DNA from: Planctomycetota bacterium
Lineage (GTDB): Bacteria > Planctomycetota > UBA1135 > UBA2386
Assembly: GCA_016713175.1 (NCBI GenBank)
Contig: JADJPQ010000026.1
Span: 372,001 to 436,000, forward strand
Reading direction: 5' to 3'
DNA length: 64,000 nucleotides
In this document: positions 9,992-17,064 of the stretch, piece after piece
Layout: each line of letters opens with the position of its first letter
Position numbering within the stretch: position 1 is the first letter of the stretch
The notes under the pieces: model-generated
Databases searched by the model: none
The model's input: only the letters and a program-made list of their open reading frames with translations
Told to the model about the DNA's origin: nothing
Made by a program: the position numbers and the translations under genes

Positions 9992-10203
9992 CATGGGTGA
10001 CACTCTGCACGGCCAAGCCAACGGCGCAGACCAGAGACCGCGTGGTTCGGGGGAGGCTGCAATCCGAGGAGCGGAGCGACGAGGTTGCGGGTTCCCCCGA
10101 GCCACGCGGCGCGCCAGGGTGGCCGGCCTTGCGGGATCCCGAGCACAAGCGCAGATCGTCATGCCGCACCGCGTCCCGGGACATGGGTGACACCGCGTCG
10201 AGC
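9992..10203. repeat. Long hairpin flanked by 12-bp direct repeats
   Basis: catgggtgacac occurs at 9992-10003 and again at 10192-10203, exactly 200 bp apart. Between them lies a 17-bp stem (10038-10054 with 10093-10109, one G-U pair) whose loop contains a further imperfect stem (gcaatcc / ggttgc). This fills most of the gene-free stretch 9900-10218. It could be a MITE-like insertion or a structured RNA; no transposase gene is present. Confidence 0.6.
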
Positions 10204-10218
10204 GGAACAACCGGCTCG

Positions 10219-10485
10219 TCAGTCCCACGGAATCCAGAAGACAGTAAGTGGCCACACGAGTATCGTCCAGAAGATGGCCAGAACGAGCCCGGCTGCAGCA
10301 TTCCAACGAAGCAATGGGAGCATCGCCAATACGTACGCCAGATGCAACACCCACAAAGACCTGCCGTACGCCCACCATACCCACAAGTCGGTCAACATGT
10401 GGACTGCGACAAGGAACTGAGCCGTAAGGTTCAGCCAAACTCGCCAGCGCGGCCTTGCGCTGTTATCTTGGGTATTCTGACTCAC
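10219..10485 (-). CDS. Small three-helix membrane protein, partner of cysteine-rich protein 2
   Basis: An 88-residue protein with three predicted membrane helices (about residues 17-38, 44-59, 63-85), very rich in tryptophan. It overlaps the 3' end of the upstream cysteine-rich gene by 23 bp, so the two are almost certainly co-translated. It has no sequence resemblance to the membrane protein that occupies the same position in the other operon copy (12637-12909). An immunity-like or anchoring role is inference from position. Confidence 0.6.
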   Translation of the reverse strand: MSQNTQDNSARPRWRVWLNLTAQFLVAVHMLTDLWVWWAYGRSLWVLHLAYVLAMLPLLRWNAAAGLVLAIFWTILVWPLTVFWIPWD

Positions 10486-11479
10486 AGCACCTCATGCACA
10501 TCTCGTGCGAGATCTCCGAATCCATCGGCTGGAAGAAAACTGAGGCCGCTGCACTGATGTTGGCCGCGCACTTGATGCCAACCTGGTTCGCAATCATGTC
10601 ATCGGCACTTTCCACAACGGTGTTACTGCCCGTGTTCCTATCCCACACCTCCTTACCAAGCGCAGCTAAGTCGAAGGCGAGATTTGCTGCTTCTCCCTTG
10701 TCAAGCAGCCTAAAACAGCAGTTGAGGTAGCAGTGCGCTCGCTTGTCAGGATTCCGGACACCCTTTTCCTCAGATATCCCTTCTGCTGTCGCCAGGCAGT
10801 CACGAGCACTCCCTTCAGGAGCGGAATGAATGCGCATCTTCGGACAGTTGGGCTCGTGGCCGCACCGCGCAATGTAGAGCAGCGTTTCATCTAGGCAGCT
10901 ACGGAACCACCGAAGCCAATCGTCATATCCGGTCGGCGGATTGGAGCAAGCGGCTTGGGCCCGGTCATGGGCTTTGCGACATTCCGGTGGGCACGACGGA
11001 CCCACCTGACAGTACCGACACACTTCGCAGTCTTGCCCATAACAAATCATTTCTCCACGTGGACCCAATCGATACAGTCCCCTGACCAACTGACCGTCAA
11101 CGATACATGCATGGCCAGTGCACCACCACGGCTGACCATTCTGAAGAGAACCCCCGCTCGACTCACCAACTGCCGCCCCCTGCATGCCCTCTCGCGAACT
11201 GTGAGGCGAGGCACTGCAGGACGATCGGCGTTGTCTCTTGTCACGACGACGCAGGCTGTCAGACTTCCAGGAACCGCATGCGCCACGTCCGCTTCCGCTG
11301 CAATCGCACCGAGAACCGCGACCGCATTCAGCGCCGCAACCTCCGTCGCACTTCTCGCCACAGGCGCAGTGATTGGACTGCCCGCGCCCCCAATCAAAGA
11401 CGACATCGGCCGGCCGCACCAACGACGCCAGCGTGCGACCGAACTGCGGCAGACTGCGGCTCTCGGGCATGGCGAGCAT
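10463..11479 (-). CDS. Cysteine-rich protein 2 with constant N-terminus
   Basis: A 338-residue protein with more than 30 cysteines and no recognised domain or signal peptide. Residues 1-28 (opening MLAMPESRSLPQFGRTL) are nearly identical to those of the protein at 12929-13942. Next comes a short Gly/Cys-rich region (HCACGEKCDGGCGAECG), and after that the two proteins are unrelated. The body contains clustered CxxC pairs (CEVCRYCQ, CYLNCCF, CMRCC). The layout of constant head, cysteine-rich hinge and variable body followed by a small membrane protein gene recalls polymorphic secreted proteins, but the biochemical role is unknown. A second in-frame ATG at 11470 is possible. Confidence 0.6.
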   Translation of the reverse strand: MLAMPESRSLPQFGRTLASLVRPADVVFDWGRGQSNHCACGEKCDGGCGAECGRGSRCDCSGSGRGACGSWKSDSLRRRDKRQRRSSCSASPHSSREGMQGAAVGESSGGSLQNGQPWWCTGHACIVDGQLVRGLYRLGPRGEMICYGQDCEVCRYCQVGPSCPPECRKAHDRAQAACSNPPTGYDDWLRWFRSCLDETLLYIARCGHEPNCPKMRIHSAPEGSARDCLATAEGISEEKGVRNPDKRAHCYLNCCFRLLDKGEAANLAFDLAALGKEVWDRNTGSNTVVESADDMIANQVGIKCAANISAAASVFFQPMDSEISHEMCMRCCESEYPR

Positions 11480-11515
11480 GATTCGACCTCGCTGATCTCG
11501 GTTCGGGCTCGATCG

Positions 11516-11875
11516 CTACCGGTTCACCTGCCACGACGGCATCAGCGCGCGAACGCGCACCCACTTCGCCAGATCCGCAGTGCCGCCAGTCGCGAACTTG
11601 AAGCGGATCCACTGCTTCGCCTTGCCGGTGGAATTCGCCCAATGCACGTTGACGGAGTTCGCCGACTGGTTCGAGAGAACGTCTACGACGGTCGTCGCGT
11701 CCTCGGCAGTGCGAGTCTCCACGTTCCACGTCAGCGTCACGCCCGAGATCGCCGTCACCTCGATCGCCAGGGTCGCGAAGTCGCCCTGCACCTCGATCCA
11801 CGGCGTGTAGACCCACTGCCCCGCGCCCGAGTCGATGCCCTTGAACAGAATCTCACCTTGCACCTGGTTCGTCAT
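11516..11875 (-). CDS. Small beta-rich protein C, operon copy 2
   Basis: A 119-residue protein, MTNQVQGEILFKGIDSGAG at the start and RALMPSWQVNR at the end. It is dominated by alternating hydrophobic residues suggestive of a beta sandwich. It differs from the copy at 13979-14338 by one visible residue (K/Q). It is distantly related to the two genes upstream, sharing the pattern of an aromatic-rich N-terminus, an xTKxSDEA- or ETRTAEDA-like strand, and a C-terminal W-x-x-N. The function is unknown; it might be a structural or carrier subunit. Confidence 0.65.
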   Translation of the reverse strand: MTNQVQGEILFKGIDSGAGQWVYTPWIEVQGDFATLAIEVTAISGVTLTWNVETRTAEDATTVVDVLSNQSANSVNVHWANSTGKAKQWIRFKFATGGTADLAKWVRVRALMPSWQVNR

Positions 11876-11892
11876 GTTCGTGTCCTCCGGTT

Positions 11893-12231
11893 TCAGTTGG
11901 GTGCCCACATCGGTTGCAAGAACTGCGCATGCATCCAGATCCCGCCCGTGCTGGCCGAGATCGCGTAGCGCACCAGGTCCTTGGCGTCGTTGACGTCGAA
12001 CTTGACCACGCCCGGTGTGGTACCAACCGTGCCCGATCCGATGTCGACCGCCGCCGAGTCCGCCTCGTCCGACTTCTTCGTCTGCAGCACCACGGTGAAC
12101 CCGGTGGCACTGACGTAGAACGTCTCCAGACCGGCGACCCCATCGTTGCCCTTGGCGGCCATCCAGTGACCGGCGCACACCGTTCCCGCAGCTTCGGCGC
12201 GGATCAACTCTCCGAGCAGCATCATGTCCAT
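11893..12231 (-). CDS. Small beta-rich protein B, operon copy 2
   Basis: A 112-residue protein beginning MDMMLLGELIRAEAAG and ending in QFLQPMWAPN. It is intact here, while the copy at 14356-14695 is frameshifted. It belongs to the same loose family as its neighbours: similar size, LLGE/LLGQ opening, charged middle strand (TKKSDEAD), late DLVRY motif and WxPN end. It lies 17 bp upstream of gene C and 11 bp downstream of gene A, so the three form one transcript. Confidence 0.65.
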   Translation of the reverse strand: MDMMLLGELIRAEAAGTVCAGHWMAAKGNDGVAGLETFYVSATGFTVVLQTKKSDEADSAAVDIGSGTVGTTPGVVKFDVNDAKDLVRYAISASTGGIWMHAQFLQPMWAPN

Positions 12232-12242
12232 GGCTTGGGTCC

Positions 12243-12587
12243 TCAGTTGGGTTGCCAGACCGGGGGATTCATCCGCAGGTGCACCCACCGGTCGGTCGAC
12301 ACGCCAGTGAGCGTGTACTTGTAGCGCACCAGTTCGAGGCAGCCAGTGAACAGCGCTTCTTCGACGCCAACGTCGTTGACCGTGATCGACCCCGACAGCG
12401 CCGTCGACGGATCGATGTCCTCCTCGTTCTTGGTCTGCACTTCGACCTTGACCGTGAAGTTGCCGACGGTGGTCGAGGCCAGGAACACCTGGAGCACCGC
12501 CAGGAAGCCGTTGCCGCGACGCGGCATCCATGGACCGTAGTAGGTCGCCCCCGCCGTCGGGGCCATCACTGTTTGTCCGAGCAGCAT
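12243..12587 (-). CDS. Small beta-rich protein A, operon copy 2
   Basis: A 114-residue protein, MLLGQTVMAPTAGATYYG at the start and NPPVWQPN at the end. The start at 12587 is supported by a strong Shine-Dalgarno sequence (gaggag, 7 bases upstream). It shares TKNEED, the LVRY motif and the WQPN end with genes B and C, so the three are paralogues. It is the first gene of this operon copy. No enzymatic motif is visible. Confidence 0.65.
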   Translation of the reverse strand: MLLGQTVMAPTAGATYYGPWMPRRGNGFLAVLQVFLASTTVGNFTVKVEVQTKNEEDIDPSTALSGSITVNDVGVEEALFTGCLELVRYKYTLTGVSTDRWVHLRMNPPVWQPN

Positions 12588-12636
12588 GTTGTCTCCTCGT
12601 GATTCCTCCAAACGACTATGAGCTGCGGAAGTTGGG

Positions 12637-12909
12637 CTAGGATAGCGTATTGGAGTCAGTCGGAGTATTCACTCCCGACCGAACTCGACGGCGCAGATAC
12701 CTGCCTCCGAGGTAGCCGAGAGCTTCACAAAAGAGGAGAAAGACCGAAGCGCGTAGCAACGCCGACCAAACACGCTCGGCCGGCAATTGGTATTGCATGC
12801 TGAAAAAGAAGAGCACCATCGCACCGGAAAGGCTCGCGATTCCAGCCGTCCACTTCGCGAACTCTCTTGCCAGGAGCGTATCGCCATCTTGGGTACCGAT
12901 CGTTTTCAT
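12637..12909 (-). CDS. Small two-helix membrane protein, partner of cysteine-rich protein 1
   Basis: A 90-residue protein with two predicted helices (about 20-38 and 50-68) and a basic RRYLRRR-type segment after the second. It starts 19 bp after the stop of the cysteine-rich gene. It is unrelated in sequence to the membrane protein at 10219-10485, although it sits at the equivalent place. The ATG before KTIGTQDGD is chosen; a longer frame would overlap the upstream gene. Confidence 0.55.
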   Translation of the reverse strand: MKTIGTQDGDTLLAREFAKWTAGIASLSGAMVLFFFSMQYQLPAERVWSALLRASVFLLFCEALGYLGGRYLRRRVRSGVNTPTDSNTLS

Positions 12910-12928
12910 GGTCAAGAACTCATCACGA

Positions 12929-13942
12929 CTACGGTCGCCCACACAGCATGCAGCGGACCTTCCAGGCTTGCTCAGCGGCCGTGCATCCAGCAACGCCAAT
13001 ACCGACACACTCGAAGTAGGGAGCACCGAAGAGCCTGAGGGGCAAACACGCCGCGAGAACCTGAGCATAACAGACAGTGCCAAACCGACTTGCCTCGGTC
13101 TCGCACTGGCTGCGGCTGCAGTCCGTTGCCCAGCTGGGCCCGTCTTTCGTCGTGCACCTTCTTGCGAACCGATCTCCAGCCTCCTTGCAGAGGAGACCGT
13201 GGTTCGGCGGCTTCTTGGCGCTCGGTGGGCAGAAACACCACTTCTTCCACTCCATGCAGTTCGCCACGTTGTTCATGCTTGGACAACCAAGCATTGCCGT
13301 CAGCTTCTTGCACTCTTCGAGATCCTCCTTCTCTGTCTCGTCGTCTTGGTCTCCACACTCTCGCCATGCATAGCGACAAGGTTGCATCGGGCAGTCGTCG
13401 TACCGCGCACAGAAATACTCATAGATAAGCCCCATCTGCTGACAGCCGTCCATCTTGAACTCATATTGCCCACGAGTCGTGGAGGTTCTCCACGCCTCGT
13501 CGCAGCACTTCTGATACTGTTCGTACTCCAAGAGACACGATTGTGGACAGGGATCGTGATTCCGACCTCCACCAGTCCGAGGCCCGTCGCCCCCGGTTCG
13601 GCTCCTTGCCCGGTAATCCTGTTCCCTGTTTGGAACAACCAGAGCCCACTCCCCTGACGCTATTCCAGGAATTCCAGAACCAGGGGAAGAAGCACCGCGA
13701 TCACTCCCACCGCCTCCGCTGCGAGCAGTGGAGCCACTCTTGCAACTGCATCCGCCACTACCGGGGCTACAACGCCCGCTGCAGCCGCCGCCGCAAGCAG
13801 ATCCACCGCCACACTTGCCGCCGCACCCACATTGACCGCCAGTTTCCTTGGCGCCGCCAAAAACGACCTCCGCCGGTCGCATCAACGACTTCAGCGTGCG
13901 ACCGAACTGCGGCAGACTGCGGCTCTCGGGCATGGCGAGCAT
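12929..13942 (-). CDS. Cysteine-rich protein 1 with constant N-terminus
   Basis: A 337-residue protein with more than 35 cysteines. The head MLAMPESRSLPQFGRTL is shared with the protein at 10463-11479. It is followed by a dense Gly/Cys segment (QCGCGGKCGGGSACGGGC), a low-complexity Gly/Ser/Arg region to about residue 130, and a cysteine-rich body (CPQSCLLEYEQYQKCC, CFCPPS, CMLCGRP). There is no signal peptide. Only the first ~28 residues and the Gly/Cys character are common to both proteins, so the bodies have been exchanged or diverged strongly, unlike the nearly identical genes beside them. Confidence 0.6.
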   Translation of the reverse strand: MLAMPESRSLPQFGRTLKSLMRPAEVVFGGAKETGGQCGCGGKCGGGSACGGGCSGRCSPGSGGCSCKSGSTARSGGGGSDRGASSPGSGIPGIASGEWALVVPNREQDYRARSRTGGDGPRTGGGRNHDPCPQSCLLEYEQYQKCCDEAWRTSTTRGQYEFKMDGCQQMGLIYEYFCARYDDCPMQPCRYAWRECGDQDDETEKEDLEECKKLTAMLGCPSMNNVANCMEWKKWCFCPPSAKKPPNHGLLCKEAGDRFARRCTTKDGPSWATDCSRSQCETEASRFGTVCYAQVLAACLPLRLFGAPYFECVGIGVAGCTAAEQAWKVRCMLCGRP

Positions 13943-13978
13943 GATTCGACCTCGCGGATCTCGGTTCGGACTCGATCG

Positions 13979-14338
13979 CTACCGGTTCACCTGCCACGAC
14001 GGCATCAGCGCGCGAACGCGCACCCACTTCGCCAGATCCGCAGTGCCGCCAGTCGCGAACTGGAAGCGGATCCACTGCTTCGCCTTGCCGGTGGAATTCG
14101 CCCAATGCACGTTGACGGAGTTCGCCGACTGGTTCGAGAGAACGTCTACGACGGTCGTCGCGTCCTCGGCAGTGCGAGTCTCCACGTTCCACGTCAGCGT
14201 CACGCCCGAGATCGCCGTCACCTCGATCGCCAGGGTCGCGAAGTCGCCCTGCACCTCGATCCACGGCGTGTAGACCCACTGCCCCGCGCCCGAGTCGATG
14301 CCCTTGAACAGAATCTCACCTTGCACCTGGTTCGTCAT
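13979..14338 (-). CDS. Small beta-rich protein C, operon copy 1
   Basis: A 119-residue copy of the protein at 11516-11875, offset by exactly 2463 bp and nearly identical at DNA level. It lies immediately upstream of cysteine-rich gene 1. The function is unknown; see the other copy for its features. Confidence 0.65.
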   Translation of the reverse strand: MTNQVQGEILFKGIDSGAGQWVYTPWIEVQGDFATLAIEVTAISGVTLTWNVETRTAEDATTVVDVLSNQSANSVNVHWANSTGKAKQWIRFQFATGGTADLAKWVRVRALMPSWQVNR

Positions 14339-14355
14339 GTTCGTGTCCTCCGGTT

Positions 14356-14695
14356 TCAGTTGGGTGCCCACATCGGTTGCAAGAACTGCGCATGCATCCA
14401 GATCCCGCCCGTGCTGGCCGAGATCGCGTAGCGCACCAGGTCCTTGGCGTCGTTGACGTCGAACTTGACCACGCCCGGTGTGGTGCTCAACCGTGCCCGA
14501 TCCGATGTCGACCGCCGCCGAGTCCGCCTCGTCCGACTTCTTCGTCTGCAGCACCACGGTGAACCCGGTGGCACTGACGTAGAACGTCTCCAGACCGGCG
14601 ACCCCATCGTTGCCCTTGGCGGCCATCCAGTGACCGGCGCACACCGTTCCCGCAGCTTCGGCGCGGATCAACTCTCCGAGCAGCATCATGTCCAT
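14356..14695 (-). pseudogene. Small beta-rich protein B, operon copy 1 (frameshifted)
   Basis: Matches 11893-12231 base for base except for a small change near 14483-14490 that adds one base (a taccaac-type stretch becomes tgctcaac). The frame moves after GSGTV, so the ending (DLVRYAISAST, WAPN) is present only in another frame. This is either a real frameshift in one copy or a sequence error. Confidence 0.65.
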
Positions 14696-14706
14696 GGCTT
14701 GGGTCC

Positions 14707-15046
14707 TCAGTTGGGTTGCCAGACCGGGGATTCATCCGCAGGTGCACCACCGGTCGGTCGACACGCCAGTGAGCGTGCTGTAGCGCACCAGTTCGAGGCA
14801 GCCAGTGAACAGCGCTTCTTCGACGCCAACGTCGTTGACCGTGATCGACCCCGACAGCGCCGTCGACGGATCGATGTCCTCCTCGTTCTTGGTCTGCACT
14901 TCGACCTTGACCGTGAAGTTGCCGACGGTGGTCGAGGCCAGGAACACCTGGAGCACCGCCAGGAAGCCGTTGCCGCGACGCGGCATCCATGGACCGTAGT
15001 AGGTCGCCCCCGCCGTCGGGGCCATCACTGTTTGTCCGAGCAGCAT
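14707..15046 (-). pseudogene. Small beta-rich protein A, operon copy 1 (frameshifted near the end)
   Basis: A copy of 12243-12587 with the same start and gaggag ribosome-binding site. Three small deletions near the 3' end (3 bp, 1 bp and 1 bp) break the frame after STDRW, so the family's C-terminal WQPN is lost and translation stops at 14732. It is the first gene after the sigma factor in transcription order. Confidence 0.65.
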
Positions 15047-15140
15047 GTTGTCTCCTCGTGATTCTTGCCGACCTGCCGGCAGTGCCTTGACTCGTGCACT
15101 CGTCCCGCGGCCGGTCGCGCACAGGAGAAGACGCTGGCCG

Positions 15141-15657
15141 TCAACCCATCGCGAGTTTTTTCCTGATCGCACAGGCCTTGTCGGTAATCGAGTCGCGCAG
15201 CACTGCCACGGCCTGGCGAGAACAGCCGCGACGGGTCCCGATCTCCTCGTTGTTGATCACACCCTCGCGAAGCAGCAGGTAGACCTCCTGTTCGGCCGGG
15301 GTCAGCACCGTGACCAGTTCGGCCAGCAACCTGGAGATCGGATTCTCTGGCTCCTGGCTCCTGGCTCCTGGCTCCTGGCTCCTGGAAGTCACTCCCGGCT
15401 GCCGCCGCCATCGCGTCCATGTCCGCACTCACCACCCGCGGCCGCCGCTTCGCCCGCCGAATCAGATCGACTTCCACGTGCTTCGCGGTCTGCCGCGCGT
15501 ACGCCTCCCCCCGAGGCGTCATCAGATCCGCCGCCAGCTGCTGCCACGAAAGCAGCACCGAGGCGCCCGCCACGTCCTCGCGATCGTGCTCGCACCGGAG
15601 AGTCGATGGTCGCCGACGCAGCCGTCGCCACAGCTTCGAGAAGTTCACCTCGATCAT
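15141..15657 (-). pseudogene. ECF-type sigma factor with heptanucleotide repeat in the linker (frame currently off)
   Basis: The first half (ATG at 15657) encodes an ECF region 2: DREDVAGASVLLSWQQL, then AKHVEVDLIRRAKRRPR. The second half encodes a region 4 helix-turn-helix: LTPAEQEVYLLLREGV, NNEEIGTRRGCSRQAVAVLRD. Between them lie five tandem copies of ctcctgg (15351-15385). The two halves are in different frames; removing one 7-bp unit, or adding two, joins them into a 169-residue sigma factor with a QEPGARS-type linker. As sequenced, the N-terminal frame runs on to 15025 without region 4. The linker between regions 2 and 4 tolerates length change, so this looks like a slippage switch. It lies directly upstream of the duplicated operon and is a plausible regulator of it. 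The repeat count could also be an assembly error. Confidence 0.7.
15351..15385. repeat. Five perfect tandem copies of the 7-bp unit ctcctgg
   Basis: The repeat is preceded by a degenerate 6-base copy (ctctgg). It lies inside the sigma factor coding sequence, and since 7 is not a multiple of 3, each copy-number change shifts the frame. Confidence 0.95.
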
Positions 15658-15820
15658 GGAGTCCTCCAAGGCGACGCCCGCCACGCCCGCCACACCGTCG
15701 CCACCTCCACCATAGCACCCGCACAGTCGGCCGTCACACCCCAAGAACAAGCCCAACAAGCCCACCCTCGCCGCTGTTGCCGCAACGCTCCGCCGCCGCA
15801 AACCGTTCGCCAGCCCCCGA

Positions 15821-16292
15821 CTACCCACGCAGACGCCGCCGCACCTCATCGAGCGCCTGTCCCAGCAAGTTCTCCCCGCGCCACTGCGCCGGATCCAGCG
15901 CCCGCGGATCATCGGCCCGCAGACCGATCCCCCAGATGCAATCCCGCGGACTGGCCTCCACCAATCGCCGTTCGCCAATCTCCAGCAACGCCCGCCGCAG
16001 TTTCTCCGACTGCCCGAACTTGGCGAGATTGCCGCGCACGACGATGTCCATCCGATGCTGCCGCCAGGCCTCCTCGACGAACCCACGAACGGCCTTGCCG
16101 AGCTTCTTCTGCGTCTCCGGTGCGTCGCCTGCAGGATTCTCGCCCGCATCGCATCGTCACCGAACAGCCGGGCCTTCGCCGCCATCATGAACTCGGCATG
16201 CGTGTACTCGACCCATCCACAGTGAAGTGCGAACGCGTCCACGGCGAAAACGGCGCCGGCGGCTTCCAGAAGAAACAGAAGTCCGCCGTCAT
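15821..16292 (-). pseudogene. NADAR (YbiA-like) gene with two frameshifts
   Basis: NADAR proteins are N-glycosidases related to YbiA; some reverse guanine ADP-ribosylation of DNA. Three consecutive frames supply one domain: FFWKPPAPFSPW and FTVDG from the ATG at 16292, then VEYTHAEFMMAAKARLFGDD, then APETQKKLGKAVRGF, ASPRDCIWGIGLRADDP and a final QALDEVRRRL. A single-base change near 16205-16210 and another near 16125-16133 would restore a protein of about 156 residues, the normal size. It is either a pseudogene or two homopolymer errors. It is the first gene of the minus-strand island and reappears as a fragment at 8957-9055. Confidence 0.7.
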
Positions 16293-16532
16293 CACCACCT
16301 CACTGCCGTCGAGTTCCATGCCGAACGTATCGTCGCCGCGACGGGGCGCGAACTCCAACCCCCGCGCCCGCGGGCGGCACGCCGTGCCCGCCAAAAATCC
16401 TGCGCGCTGCCGTGTAACCGCTGACGATTCCTGCGCACAGAGAACATGACCGCGGCGGGTGCCGGGGTCCCGCCGGCGCTACGGATCGCGCGCCGACGTT
16501 CGTTCTCGATCCGTGTCAGTTCAGGAGAAGTC

Positions 16533-16967
16533 ATGAAGAACCGACTGTTCCTTGCCGCCATGCTGGCGGCAGTCTTCGGCACTGCCGCCTCCGCCCAGGA
16601 GTGCCCGCACAACACCGTCACCGAGGTGCCGACCCGCTCCGCGCTGCTCTCGGCGGAGCCGTGCAGCGCCGGCATCGATGTGGACTTCGGAGCCGTCCGC
16701 ATCACCGTCGCACAACGCGTCTGCCCGACGATCCGGGTGGAGCCGGCCCACAACATGCCCAAGCACGAGGACGGCTGCGGCACCTTGGCCGAGTTCGCCA
16801 ACATCGTGCCGGTCGAGATCCACGCCTGGGATTGCTACGACCCGTTCGATGCGTGGTTCTGGCTGACGGCTGCCTGCCAACGCCAGCCGCTGACGACGGT
16901 AGGGGGCCTGGACAACTACCGGACCGTCAACTGCAGCACCAAATCGGAAGGCCGGGACGGCAACTGA
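16533..16967 (+). CDS. Small secreted protein with six cysteines
   Basis: A 144-residue protein with a typical signal peptide (MKNRLFLAAMLAAVFGTAASAQ). The ATG at 16533 is supported by aggagaa 4 bases upstream. The mature part contains six or more cysteines (ECPHN, EPCSAG, RVCPTI, DGCGTL, DCYDP, AACQRQ) that could form disulphides in the periplasm. The family is unknown. A strong terminator follows 46 bp after the stop. Confidence 0.7.
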   Translation: MKNRLFLAAMLAAVFGTAASAQECPHNTVTEVPTRSALLSAEPCSAGIDVDFGAVRITVAQRVCPTIRVEPAHNMPKHEDGCGTLAEFANIVPVEIHAWDCYDPFDAWFWLTAACQRQPLTTVGGLDNYRTVNCSTKSEGRDGN

Positions 16968-17012
16968 GGATCCGGCGCCAGTCATTCCCCCCTACCCCTC
17001 CAGGTAGTGGTA

Positions 17013-17047
17013 GCGAGCGCCGTCGGCGGAGTCGGCGCTCGCGTTTT
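17013..17047 (+). terminator. Rho-independent terminator
   Basis: A perfect 10-bp stem gcgagcgccg / cggcgctcgc with a 10-nt loop is followed by gtttt. It ends the small secreted gene at 16533 and lies 18 bp before the next gene on the same strand. Confidence 0.85.
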
Positions 17048-17064
17048 GTAATCGAGGAACAAAC

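Noticed and set aside
9900..10218. Insertion sequence with a transposase gene
   Set aside because: No transposase-like frame is present; only the direct repeats and a hairpin can be seen.
9893..10438. A 181-codon minus-strand frame
   Set aside because: It overlaps the small membrane protein gene in another frame and its composition is Arg/Pro/Cys-rich noise.
11516..12587. The small A-B-C genes as phage tail proteins
   Set aside because: Size and beta content fit, but no phage structural, lysis or packaging gene is nearby and no motif supports it.
16292..16804. A 170-codon minus-strand frame opposite the secreted protein
   Set aside because: The plus-strand gene has a signal peptide, ribosome-binding site and terminator; the minus frame is a shadow.
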